Positions 45,485 through 55,590 of a stretch of DNA of 64,000 nucleotides are shown piece after piece. The notes under the pieces are model-generated. The model saw only the letters and a list, made by a program, of their open reading frames with translations, had not been told where the DNA came from and ran no database searches. Made by a program: the position numbers and the translations under genes. This DNA comes from Petaurus breviceps papuanus. Lineage: Eukaryota; Chordata; Mammalia; Diprotodontia; Petauridae. The first letter of the stretch is position 1. The number at the start of each line of letters is the position of its first letter. The stretch spans positions 14,840,625 through 14,904,624 of the forward strand of contig JAMXIF010000058.1 in NCBI GenBank assembly GCA_028583685.1, given 5' to 3'.

Positions 45485-45718
45485 GGGCAGCCGGGTGGTG
45501 CAGTGGTAGGGTACTGAGCTTGGAGTCAGGAAGACATCTCCCTGAATTCAAACCTGATCTTTGACACTTACTAGCTATGTGACCCTGTATGCCTCAGTTT
45601 CTTCACCTGTCAAAATGAAGGAGGAGGAGGAAGTGGCAAACCACTCCAGGATCTTTACCCAGAAAACCCAAAATGACATCATGAAGAGTCAGACATGACT
45701 GAAACAACTCAACAACAC
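45485..45718 (+). mobile_element. MAR1 SINE
   Basis: Head 'gggcagccgggtggtgcagt', middle 'aagtggcaaaccactccagg' and RTE-like tail 'gaagagtcagacatgactga' then 'aacaactcaacaaca'. It directly follows a MIR. Confidence 0.93.
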
Positions 45719-46389
45719 TTACAGTATTTGTTAGAGGGCTCTTTATACAGTAGATAGAGATTTATGGTGACTGGCTGTCCTTCAAGACCAGGCCCTAGAA
45801 CACTGCTACTTACACTCAAACTCCCACCCTGAGGCTGAGCTGTTCTGACTGGCAAGAACCTGCTCTGTCCAGCCAGTTGTCCTCAACCCTGGCCACCTTC
45901 TTGCTATGGCCCATTTGCACAGCACATCTCTCCCCATTCCTAACAATAATCAGATCAATATCATCATTATTTCTGGGATGATTTCATGTGCAATCATTTT
46001 TTAAAAAATTATAGTATGTTATGGAAATACTTGTTTTATTCCATAAATTAAAACTAAAATAAATAAAAATTTAAAAACAAAAAAGAAAGTCTATACTGGT
46101 ATTCTCTGGCTGCTGCTCCCCTCTACCTGTTGTCTCTCTGTGTTAGAATATAAGCTTTTTGAATGCAAGATTGTGTTTTGTATTTGAGTCCCTGGTGCTT
46201 CTCACAGTGCCTGGTATATAGTGCATTCTTAAATAAGTTTTATTTATTAACATATCTATTTCAGTCCTTATTTTATTTCTCACAACCATTCTCAGAAAAT
46301 TTCTTCAGAAAATATTGTATTTTGCTGACAAGAATGGAACAATTTATTTTCAGGCACAATTATTTTCTTGTATATTTTCCTGGAATATG

Positions 46390-46393
<4 letters not shown>
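45719..46393. other. Unassigned plus LINE tails
   Basis: 45995-46080 matches the L1/HAL1-type repeat of 31955-32215 in the opposite orientation. 46125-46250 is an L2-like tail ('acagtgcctggtatatagtg'). The rest is unassigned. Confidence 0.5.

Positions 46394-46436
<43 letters not shown>
46394..46436. repeat. (GAT)n trinucleotide microsatellite
   Basis: About 14 perfect GAT units placed between unassigned sequence and a MIR. Confidence 0.97.
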
Positions 46437-46760
46437 GCAAAGGTGCTGAATCTGGAGTCAGAAAACCTGAGTTTAAGTCTCCATTCAGCTATCTAATGGC
46501 TGTGTGGCCTTGTGTTGGTCATTTTACTTCTTTGGTCCTTAATTTCCTCATCTGTATGTACACTGACAGAGTTTGGCTAGATGCCCATAGTTGCCTCTAA
46601 TTAAGATATTATGACTATCATGGAGATGAGGAAGCCAAAGTCTAGGGAAGGGAGCTGGCTTGCCCTAGGCCTACAGTCAGTCACTAGCAGGGCCAGCTAG
46701 GTCTTGATGTTAGGTTTCTTGAATCCAAACCCAGCATTCTTTCCATTACATCATTCTTTT
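46437..46760. mobile_element. Two MIR-type SINEs, + then antisense
   Basis: 46437-46615 is + ('tgaatctggagtcagaaaac', 'ttaatttcctcatctgtatg'). 46616-46760 is antisense ('tggagatgaggaagccaaag', 'aacccagcattctttccatt'). Confidence 0.65.
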
Positions 46761-47362
46761 TTCATGATGCCCTAAATTTTACAGAGGCAAAGAATAGTTG
46801 AAGTGGAGGGGCTGTCGTTCTAAGGCAAGCTGGTGGTGGAAAATGGAACACTATAGTCCTGGGCCACAGCCAGGAACACTTGCCACTTAGACCGAGCTGC
46901 TGGTCTTTCCTCCAGTTCTGAGCATGGAAGCTGGCACCAAAGGGAAAGAATGATGTTTCTTTATGGTAATATTTGGATTATGTGGAATAAAAAGCGACTC
47001 GCCTTAGAATTACAAGCTCATAAATCAGTCTGAGGGGTAAAGGGGACGAAGGAGACCCATGAGGATGGGGGGAGAGGGAAGCTTTACAACCTCCTCAGAA
47101 GCCCTTGAAGGAATTATGGCCTCGTAACTCACTGGGGCCTCTTCCTATCCCCTTCCCGCCCAGTCTTACCCAAGGCCCTAAAGAGAGGAGGCCTTCCTAG
47201 ACTGCCTGGCAGTTGCCTTAGTACTGGTCCCTCTTTCCCTGCAGAATTCTTCCAGAAGGGAGGAGAAGGAGAAGGCTGCCTATGAATTGTGTGGGAGGGG
47301 AGCAAAGACAGGAGTCCTGGGGCTGCTTGGGTTATTGATCAGAGGATAGGGACCAGAGACAT
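46761..47362. other. Unassigned; conserved-noncoding look at 46930-47050
   Basis: Bases 46950-47040 ('taatatttggattatgtgga', 'aattacaagctcataaatca') are non-repetitive and AT-rich with ordered motifs. The remainder is G-rich unique sequence. No gene recognised. Confidence 0.35.
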
Positions 47363-47585
47363 CAGGGGTTTTGAATCTGGGGCCCACAGAGCCCTTGGAG
47401 GTCCATGAATATATTTCAAGGAGCCCATGAACTTGGATGGAAAAAATTCATCTCTTTTCACTGTAATTGGTTTCCTTTATAATCCTATATATTTGATGCA
47501 TTTAACAACATTATTCCAGGAAGGGGTCTGTAGGCTTTTCCTGGCTGCCCGAGGGTCCATGATATAAAAAGGTTAGGAATCCCTA
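47363..47585. mobile_element. hAT-type nonautonomous DNA transposon fossil
   Basis: The left end CAGGGGTTTTGAATCTGG is an imperfect inverted match to the right end (TAGGGATTCCTAACCTTT). Paired 'ggtccatgaatatatttcaa' and 'gagggtccatgatataaaaa' regions resemble MER-type Charlie MITEs. No clear 8 bp TSD. Confidence 0.6.
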
Positions 47586-47998
47586 ATCTAGTCTAGGTCG
47601 CTTCATTTTATAGATAATAGTGCCCAAGAGTGGAGAGGCTGCCTGGCATCTCAGAGGGAGTAAATTTCAGAACCAAAATTTCAGAACCCAGGGCCCCAAG
47701 TCTAAATCCATTGACTGTTTTTTTGTATGCCCCAGTGACTAAGGAAGGAAATAAGCATGTATTCAGCACCCAGTGGGCTAAATGCTTTACATATCGTGTC
47801 ATTTGATCCTCACAACCCTGGGACACAGGTAATGTTATCATCCCATTTTATAGGTGAAGAAATTGAGACAGACAGAAGTTAAGTGATTCGCCCAGGGTCA
47901 CACAGCAAGTAGGTGTCCAAAGCTGTATTTGAACTCAGGTCCTCCTGGCTCCAGGCCCAGTGCTCTATTCATTGCACCGCCCAGCTGCAATGAATGTA
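47586..47998 (-). mobile_element. MIR and CORE-SINE, both antisense
   Basis: 47586-47745 is a weak antisense MIR. 47765-47998 is a better antisense CORE-SINE ('tcatttgatcctcacaaccc', 'ggtcacacagcaagtaggtg', 'ctattcattgcaccgcccag'). Confidence 0.7.
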
Positions 47999-48135
47999 GC
48001 AGGTGTTTCATAAATCTTTTAGCTCCTGAATTAAATTGAAGAGTTAGTATGTTACAGAGAAAAGATCACTGGATTGGGAGTCAGAGGACCTGGGTTTAAA
48101 TCTCAGCTCTCTTTCTTACTCTTAATAATTGGTAT

Positions 48136-48296
48136 AAGGGGCAGCTAGGTGGCGCAGTGACTAGAGCACCTACCCTGGAGTCAGGAGGACCCAAGTTCAA
48201 ATTCGACCCCAGACACTTACTAGCTGTGTGACTTTGGACAAATCACTTAACTCTGACTGCCTTGCCTTCCCCCCTCCAAAAATCAAACAAACAAAA
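48136..48296 (+). mobile_element. tRNA-derived SINE (WSINE1-like) in MIR
   Basis: Head 'gggcagctaggtggcgcagt', B-box-like 'aagttcaaattc', and a tail of C-interrupted A. TSD-like 'aattggtat' and 'aattgtat' are imperfect. Confidence 0.9.
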
Positions 48297-48391
48297 AATT
48301 GTATGACCTTGGGCCAACCACTTCTCTGGGCTAGTTTCTTCATTTTTACAATGAAGGTCTGTCTTTTAGGTCCCTTCTAGCTATGAATCTA

Positions 48392-48637
48392 GGGCAACTA
48401 CATTGGAGTCCTTGCCCTTTCTAGAGTCAGAAAGACTCATCTTCCTGAGTTCAAATCAAGCCTCAGATATTTACAAGCTGTGTGACCCTGGGCAAGTCAC
48501 TGAACCCTGTTGGCCTCAATTTCCTGCTGTAAAATGAGCTGAAGAAGGAAATGACAAACCATTACAATATCTTTGCTAAGAAAAACCCCAAATGAAGGTC
48601 ACAAAGAGTCAGACACGACTGAAACAATTGAACAACA
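48392..48637 (+). mobile_element. MAR1 SINE in MIR
   Basis: 'Gagtcagaaagactcatctt', 'aggaaatgacaaaccattac' and RTE-like tail 'agagtcagacacgactgaaa'. A 13 bp TSD AGCTATGAATCTA is perfect (48379-48391 and 48638-48650). Confidence 0.94.
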
Positions 48638-48769
48638 AGCTATGAATCTATGATCCTCTGAGAGCTTTCTGGCAGTTTAGACCTGATTGAAAGTATGATG
48701 CTTTGAGAGAGTATGACTCATTCTTAAAACAACCACAATACACACACACAGATGCTTCATCTCACTTGG

Positions 48770-49022
48770 TCTGGGTCTTCAAGCAAAGGCTGGAGGAGCA
48801 TTTGTCAGATATATTATGGAGGGCACTCAGGTTTCAGGTAGAAAATGGACTAGACGAGCCTTTTGACTGAATCCAAACTTCACGGAATTGAAGTTTGGAT
48901 TCGGTCAAAGGGTTGCACTTGAGGATCTAGAGGGTCACATATAGTCTTGAGGCCACAGGTTCCCCAACCCTGGATTAGATGACCTCTGAGGTGACTTCTA
49001 ACACTAGGACTCTAGCATTCTA
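48770..49022 (+). mobile_element. L3/CR1 LINE 3' end, interrupted
   Basis: 'Gtcttcaagcaaaggctgga', 'aggagcatttgtcagatata' and, after the insertion, 'attagatgacctctgaggtg' follow L3/CR1 3' end order. Split by the element at 48858-48972. Confidence 0.82.
48858..48972. mobile_element. Foldback hAT-like MITE remnant with 24 bp hairpin
   Basis: Arms 48859-48882 and 48889-48912 are inverted copies with 22 of 24 matches around a 6-base loop. The right edge reads inward as CAGGGTTGGGGAACCTGTGG, a hAT-type end. The left outer arm is missing. The flanks ctagacga and ttagatga differ by two transitions, consistent with an 8 bp hAT TSD. Confidence 0.7.
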
Positions 49023-49477
49023 CAGATAAAGAAAAAGCTATTTCTTTCACTGTCCTTTCTTCCCTGACTCAGGGAATGTTCCCATCTGGTTCATTTTCAG
49101 AAGCACCAGTCTCTAATCAGAGTCCAACAAATCTCAAGTCCGAGGCCTCAGTAAAGATCAATCTTCAAGTCTAGCTCAATGTCCTGGCAAAGAAATTTGA
49201 CTCTAACATCCCTCTGGTTAGGGAGATTGTGGCCTAGGGGTGCAATGCCCATAGGTTCCCAAAATTAGAGGGAAATAGCAAACATAAGGCTGTAGAATGG
49301 TTCCAATACCATTCTAGTCTCGGTCTCCCCAATCTTTCTAGCCTTGGCCCTCTTCATTGTTGGAATGTCTATAAAGGTCACTAAAGGATGCAGGTGGACA
49401 TTCAATAATAGGGTCAAATCACCACTGGGGGTCTTTACCAGAGGCCTCTCCTCAGATCTCAACACACTCAAGGCATT
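49023..49477. other. Unassigned; includes a duplicated ~45 bp block
   Basis: 49381-49426 ('ctaaaggatgcaggtggaca', 'ttcaataataggg', 'caaatcaccact') recurs at 57028-57072. Nothing else recognised. Confidence 0.5.
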
Positions 49478-49492
49478 CTCATCCTTCTTTCT

Positions 49493-49808
49493 TTTTTTCT
49501 TTTTTTTTTTTTTTTAAGCAATCGGGGTTAAGTAACTTGCTCAAGGTTACATGGCCAGTTATTTCTGGGTGTGGTGCTGAGTATCTGAGCCCAGATTTGA
49601 TCCCCAGGTCATCCTGACACTGGAGCTGGTGCTCTTACTTACTGAGCCACCTAGCTGCCCCTAAGCAATTGGAATTAAGTAACTTGCTCAAGGTTACATG
49701 GCCAGGTGTTTCTGGGTGGGTGCTAAGTGTCTGAGCCCAGGATTTGATCCCTAGGTCATCCTGACACTGGAGCTGGTGCTCTTACTCGCTATGCTATGTG
49801 GCTGCCCC
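49493..49808 (-). mobile_element. Dimeric tRNA-derived SINE, 'GGCCGCC' subfamily
   Basis: On the minus strand, monomer 1 (49808-49662) joins head-to-tail to monomer 2 (49661-49493) with no A-tail at the join. Only monomer 2 ends in an A-tail. One TSD pair brackets both: CTCATCCTTCTTTCT at 49478-49492 and 49809-49823, perfect. Both monomers keep A/B-box-like motifs ('GGGATCAAATC'). This indicates insertion of a single dimeric transcript, as in primate Alu, rather than two separate hits. Confidence 0.93.
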
Positions 49809-49823
49809 CTCATCCTTCTTTCT

Positions 49824-50939
49824 GAAACCATCAATAGTCCCCTCCAGGTTCCACTGGACTCCCATCACAGTCCCATCCCCTATCAAGATAGGTCTTCTAC
49901 TCCACTAGATTAGGGGTTGGGCTCTTTCTCCTGTCTGTGGTCATCTTATTCAAGAAGTGCTGTGGTACAGGCACACTGACTGAGACCCAGGAACTTCCAA
50001 ATTCCTGAGGTAGCTCCCCCTTGAAAATCTCTCTCCAGATTCCTGTCTGAGAAAGAACCAAGAAGTAGAAGAAGCTACCAGAGATCCCAACTCAGGTTAA
50101 CCTATGCAGCACATATTCTTGAAGCTGCCATCACTGCCCATGCTCCCACCATGGGAAGTCTACAGAAGAGAACATCCCATCCATATGTTCTAGAGAAAAG
50201 AAGCGTGTCTCAGAGGGTTCAGCCACTCCTTTTAAGAGAACCCTGGATGCTCCTCCTCTCTGTTGTAGCTGGGATGTAGCCATGTCTCTGCTGACATACT
50301 GTTTGGAGGTTTGGGGGAAGTGGGAGAGAACCAAGGTAGATCATTGATGTTGTGCTGTATAATTCCAAAGTGCTAAGCCACAACATACAGGACTCACATA
50401 AAGTGGGGGATGGGATGCATCAGAGGCATGTTGGAGCCAGCTTGGATTGACTCGTGAGAACCTGGAAATCATACACTACAAATCATGGCTTGTTTATTGT
50501 TTTGTAAATTGTCTAGATGTAACAAAATGATGGATAAAATGTTAATAATGAAGGTTTAATTTATTCATAGAAATATTTTTTTAATTGAAGAGCTGGTTGT
50601 TAAACATTCATCAGCACACCGTGACTTGAACCCAGATTCTGTGATTGCTATACTGACTCCCTCTTCACTATTCAAGAATGGCAGTAGCACAAACAGTTAT
50701 TAGTATTAGGTAGTGAGTTGGACTAGATCCCATTGGCCCCTAGGCTGCTGTGAATCAATAAGTAAAGTTCATAACCTTCTAAATGTTCTCCATCTTCATC
50801 AATGACACCCACCCCTCCTATAATCAGCTCCTCGGGCAGCTTCTTTTTTCTTCTTCCATTTTCTTGTATTACCCAAATTCAGAGCATTGTCACCTTTGGT
50901 GCTTATCTCTACATTATTTTTGGATCTATTCCTTTCTTC
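49824..50939. other. Unassigned; weak MIR at 50620-50690
   Basis: Unique-looking sequence. 'Gacttgaacccagattctgt' near 50620 is a short antisense MIR piece. No gene recognised. Confidence 0.4.
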
Positions 50940-51070
50940 CTTTAAAAAAATTCTGAATTTAACAAGCACCAAATAAAATGGGCATTAAGAGGATCATGTA
51001 CAAAAGTGCAGGTCTCTGCTATGAACAACTGGCCCTTAACTATGCAGTAAATTCAACCTGTAACTTTCAA
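50940..51070 (-). repeat. L1-type 3' end repeat, antisense (tentative)
   Basis: 'Ttctgaatttaacaagcacc' and 'tacaaaagtgcaggtctctg' match a marsupial LINE 3' end pattern as I recall it. Confidence 0.4.
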
Positions 51071-51336
51071 ACCTGTCCTGCTTGTCTTCGCTTCTTTTTT
51101 GGCCTTTCTTCCGATCCCTTTTGTGCAGAGAAAAAAGGCCTTTACGACACGTTTTTCTTTTCTTTCTTCTTTACCTTCCTTTGTTCTTGGCTATTTTCCC
51201 TTATTCATCCTCTTCCACCATTAGAAAAATGGAAGGAAAGAAGGGAAGGGAAGGGAAGTGATGAGGGAAGGGAAGAGAAGAGGGGGGAGGGAAGTAAAGA
51301 AAGAAGAAAGGAAAGAACCCTTATAACAAATAAGGA
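51071..51336. other. Unassigned, with GA-rich run at 51231-51316
   Basis: Purine-only 'gggaagggaag' units occupy 51231-51316. The preceding 150 bp is T/C-rich. Confidence 0.7.
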
Positions 51337-51597
51337 GGGTAGCTAGGTAGTGCAGTGGATAAAATGCTTAGCCCGAAGTCAGAAAGCCTCATCTTCCTGA
51401 GTTTAAATCTAGCCTTAGACACTTATTAGCAGTGTGACTCTGGGCAAGTCACTTAACCCTGCTGGCCTCAGTTTCCTCATCTGTAAAATGAACTGCAGAA
51501 GGAAACAGCAAACCACTTCAGTATCTCTGCCAAGGAAATCCCAAACAGGGTCACACAGGGCTGCACACGACTGAAACAACCCAACAACAACAACAAA
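51337..51597 (+). mobile_element. MAR1 SINE
   Basis: 'Gtagctaggtagtgcagtgg', 'cagtttcctcatctgtaaaa', 'aacagcaaaccacttcagta' and the RTE-like tail 'cacgactgaaacaacccaac'. TSD-like 'acaaata' on both sides. Confidence 0.93.
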
Positions 51598-52789
51598 TAT
51601 CCTAGCCAAGCAAAACAAGCTCAGACACTGGCTATCTGAAAAGTATGCATTCCTTGGCATCTGGAGTCCATCACCTATCTGACAAGGCGGGCAGCCAACA
51701 AGCATTTACAAAAGGCAAAGTAGATGAAGAGTTGGCCTCTGCTAATTCCCAGAAACAGAATTCCACCTTCTTTTGGTAGCACAGTCTCTGGGAACGCAAA
51801 TTCCCCTGTCAGATTGGGAGCTCTGGACCCCAGAGCCCTGGCCATTTCTCCTCTTAGGACTGAGGGTGTCTTTCTAATGCAATCATCACTCCTACGCTCT
51901 CCCAGTGCTGCACCCTGATTACCAGCTGATATCAATTAGCCATATGGTACGAATTAGCTTTTAGTCAGAGGTCTTCACTAATTTAACATAGTAAGAAATA
52001 TCGGTAAAGGAGCCTTCTCCCCAAAATTCTGGGCCACCTCCTCCCACCGGCACACACACAGACTGGGCAAAGTGGACTCAAGCTTAGTTAGTTCCTGCCA
52101 AGGGGTAAACTCGAAGTTCTGATCACTGGGGTCCTTTCCTCCCTCCATTCAGTGTTCACGGCATCCCCGGCATTCCCCTTAGGCATTCACAACATCCCCC
52201 TTAGGCATGGTGTAGACTCCTTGAAGAGTCCTGATTTTCCTCAGTGTCTAAATTTTTCTTAACTTTGGATGTTGATGCTGCTGTTAGCCATGCTAGGGTG
52301 CAGGTGAGAAGTCTCATTTCTTTCAGCCTTCCAAAGTTTCACAAGCTCATTCTTTGGCCAAGGGGCAAAGAAGGAGACAGCGGTTCTCTCCTTGGCCCCA
52401 AGTTTTCCTCTCCGGGGTTTGGCCGGACTCACCTTCACTGCTGGCCTGACCAGCCCCTGGAATGCCCAGGTGCCACTATTCCCCACAGGGGGCATGACTG
52501 AGTCTCTTTGGCCAGTCCCAAGATAGACTCCTCTCATTTCACCCAGTGGCTTTCCCTCCTTCCAAACTGATCAAGGACTTTTTGCAGCTGGTTCAATGCC
52601 TTTGATTAATTGGTTGCTTCAATAAAAGCTTGCCCACCGAATGTAGGTTAAGTAGTGTTCAGAAGGGTTGAGTGACTGACTCACTGATTGATTCAGGTGC
52701 TCTTCAATCCTAGATTTTGCTTGCCCAGCTCCTGCTCCCAGCTTTCCCTGGCTGACCTCCCCATACTCAGCTCACCCTTTCCCAGGTTC
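51598..52789. other. Unassigned; conserved-noncoding look at 51900-51990
   Basis: 51915-51985 ('gctgatatcaattagccata', 'acgaattagctttta') and 52588-52640 ('tttgattaattggttgcttc') have homeobox-type cores in non-repetitive sequence. Frames of 85-96 codons are overlapping and unrecognised. Confidence 0.35.
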
Positions 52790-53010
52790 TCTCAGTCCTT
52801 CCACATTCTGTTTGCACTATATTCCTTTGCTAGGAGTATGACGCCAATTAGCTGTGGTTTTATAAGTGCTTTGTTGTCTTTTTATTCACATTTGCTGTCA
52901 GGCTCATTTGCACAACTTGGAGCCTCCTCCAGGACAGGAGCTGTATTGTGCACTTCTCTGGCATTTTCCATGGTGCCTAGGATTGTGTTGAACACATGGC
53001 AGTTCAGGAG
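52790..53010 (+). mobile_element. Possible L2 LINE 3' end
   Basis: 'Ctcctccaggacaggagctg' then 'cattttccatggtgcctagg' is L2-like. A 130-codon frame (52688-53080) runs through it without family features. Confidence 0.4.
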
Positions 53011-53580
53011 ATGGTCAGGAGAAATTCTCTCAATGACACCTAGGAATAAGTCAAAGTCACAAATAGTATGTGGTGCATAAAAGTATGAAGGATGATGGGT
53101 TCACTGGTGATGAGGCTATCTTTGAAAATGGAAGGAATAACTACTCATTCACTTAACTGGAAAATAGATCTTTTGGAGTAACTGTCAAATTGGGGGGGAG
53201 ACACACCCAAACAGAAAGATGGGCAGAGACAGAGGAACAGAGAAGAAGAGGATATTCCTGGTGTGAAGCGGGGGGGGGGGGCAGGTTTCCTGTCCTTGGC
53301 ATTCCCTTCTTCTCTCCCCCATCACTTGAGTTAGGAACTGCTCAGACAGAAGGGATGATTTGTAGCAATCTGGGAGCCAGGGTAATGTCATGTCCTGGTC
53401 CCACACAGCTGGTGTGGGGCAGAGGTAGGGAAGGGGAGCCATGGCTGGGGGGAGAATTAGTTCTTCCTGTACCTGAGAGAGGCCATCTGGCCTTAATTAG
53501 ACACATGCTGGTGACTGGGGCTGCTGTCAGAAAGCCAGGATGCAGGTTGAGACTTGGGGGTGGGGGCAAACTATATCCAC
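53011..53580. other. Unassigned, with G runs
   Basis: A poly-G run at 53271-53281 and G-rich sequence. A 136-codon frame (53190-53600, +) has no recognisable domain and is overlapped by two minus-strand frames of about 85 codons. Confidence 0.4.
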
Positions 53581-53658
53581 TGCTGAAAAAAAACACTTAA
53601 GAATTTCAGAAAGGCGTTTGCTGAAAAAAAATACTTAAGAATTTCAGAAAGGCGTTTG
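53581..53658. repeat. Two-copy 38 bp tandem duplication
   Basis: Unit 'tgctgaaaaaaaacacttaa' to 'gaatttcagaaaggcgtt' is repeated head-to-tail (53581-53618 and 53619-53656) with one C/T difference, so it is recent. Confidence 0.95.
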
Positions 53659-54264
53659 CCCTTCAGAGCAAGGGTCTACTCTGGGAGAAGAGCTGTAGGT
53701 TCTTGAAGGAGGACAAGGAGGCTTAGGGATCTCTCTCCTCTAGGATGACTGGAATCGGTCCTTCCATGGGACCACCTGCCTGAAGCTCATCACTAGTGAA
53801 AGGGCCTTTATTACCACAGGTGGGTGAATTCACCAAAAGGACAAATATGGATAAGGTAAAAAGCAGCACATAGCCTTCATGCCAATGACCTCAACAGTGC
53901 TATAAAAACTCTTGCTTAAAATGTCCTGGCTGGAGTTAGTGTGGTTAGGAGGATATGTTATGGCATAGAGGATCCTGAAACAATTATTATCTTTAATTTT
54001 CTCTTTCCCTTCTCCTTTCTCTTCTTCTCCTCCTTTTTTTCTTTCCCTTTCTTCATCTCTTCTTTATGACATAAACTATCTCCTCACAGGACCTGTGAGA
54101 ATTCTGGGTACAGGACCCCAACAAATACCTCTCCTCCAAAGAAAGAGTTTTCAAAGGCACCAATCCAAAGATGTAAGTGCTGTCCAAAAGCTGCATCACA
54201 CAAGTAATAATGTAAGCCCTGGGGGGCTGAAGTTCAATATTATGCCGTATTGTGGTGACTGGTC
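53659..54264. other. Unassigned
   Basis: No recognised feature beyond a C/T-rich run at about 53998-54062. Confidence 0.4.
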
Positions 54265-54500
54265 CAGTGGGCAGTTGGGTGGTACAGTCCACTGTACCTG
54301 GAGTGAGGAAGACCTGAGTTCAGATCCAATCTCAGACACTCACTAGGTATGTGACTTTGGGCAAGTCACTTAACCTCTTTTTTGCCTCAGTTTCCTCAAC
54401 TATAAAATGGGGGTTAATAATAGCACCTACCTCCCAGGATACTGTGAGGATCAAATAAGATAATAATAATTATTATTACATAATTTGTTATATATAATAT
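54265..54500 (+). mobile_element. CORE-SINE (MIR class)
   Basis: 'Tacctggagtgaggaagacc', 'cactaggtatgtgactttgg', 'gcctcagtttcctcaactat' and 'aatagcacctacctcccagg', ending in ATT/TAA-rich low complexity. Confidence 0.85.
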
Positions 54501-54660
54501 AATAATAAATAAGAATAATAATGGGCAAGGCTCTCTGCTAAATGCTGGAGATACAAAGAGGTAAAAGATAGTTCCTGCTCTCAAGGAACTTACAATCTAA
54601 TGGGGGAGACAATTCAAAGATATACAAAGGAAGCTATATATGGAAGAAATGGGAAATATA
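54501..54660 (+). repeat. Ancient mammalian repeat, class not assigned
   Basis: 'Agttcctgctctcaaggaac' and 'ttacaatctaatgggggaga' are the diagnostic blocks of the recurring old family. Confidence 0.6.
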
Positions 54661-54859
54661 TTCTTCCTTCCCTCCTTTTTCTAATTGCTAGGAATATTTT
54701 CCTGATATAGAACCTTAATTTACCTTTGTGACTTCCAGCTGTTGTTACTAATTCTGCACTCTGGGGTTGAGCAAAACAAGCTAAACCCCTTTCTTACACG
54801 CCTTTCCAAAACCTGGACAACTATTGTGTTTTCCCCTAAGGTTTCCCTTGTCCAACTTT
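54661..54859. other. Unassigned spacer
   Basis: No recognised element. Confidence 0.4.
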
Positions 54860-55590
54860 AAACATCCCCTCTCTCTTCAATCAATTCTCCTATGGCATGA
54901 TCTAGATTCACCATAATGCTTGTCATCTCTCTCATTTGTCAATGTCATCCCTACAATGGGACATCCAGAGCGTAACACAATACTCTGATGTGATCTGAAC
55001 AGGGCAGAGAATAGTGGGACAATTGCCCCTCTTGTTCCAGATACTCTGACTCTCTTAATGTAACATAAGATTGACTTAGTGTTCTTGGCTGCCAGATCAC
55101 ACTGTCCAACCTTAATGAGTGTACAATCCACTCAGACTTCCAGAAATGTTTCAGATAAAAAGGTTGTCTAGCAGTGGTTCACCAGTCTTGTACTTAGGAA
55201 AATGATTCTTTGAATGCATGTAAGATTTTAGATTTATTCCTTATCCCATTGTATCTTAAATTTGGTCCAGTGTTTTAACCTGTTTATATATTTATAAGGG
55301 ATCTTAGGGATCTAACCTGTTAGTTATCCATTCTGCATTTGTGTCTTCTGCAAATATGAGAATCATGCCATCTATGGCTCATGCAAAGCTTGTCCAGACC
55401 AAACACATATGTTGAGGGGTACTTACTAGAAGCCTCCTTTTCTTAAATCATTAGTCCCTACTCTTTGGGTCCAGCCATCCAAACAATTGTGATGAGTTCA
55501 TAACTCTTTATCTTTATTGCAAGAATAGCATTTATCAAATGCTTTCCTAAAATCTCAGTAAACCACAATTTCCTCCTTTCCTTTTTTTCC
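54860..55590 (-). mobile_element. L3/CR1 LINE reverse-transcriptase region, antisense
   Basis: The + strand runs in order through antisense CR1 blocks: 'gatctgaacagggcagagaa', 'ttggctgccagatcacactg', 'gtcttctgcaaatatgagaa', 'tgggtccagccatccaaaca' and 'atcaaatgctttcctaaaat'. The last is the complement of a KAFD-type RT motif. Extensively decayed. Confidence 0.75.

Larger units (their letters stand above)
48040..48665 (+). mobile_element. MIR SINE hit by two younger SINEs
   Basis: MIR pieces lie at 48040-48135, 48297-48391 and 48651-48665. They read in order: 'actggattgggagtcagagg', 'gaccttgggccaaccacttc', 'cccttctagctatgaatcta' and 'tgatcctctg'. The gaps are the SINE at 48136-48296 and the MAR1 at 48392-48637. 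Confidence 0.85.
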
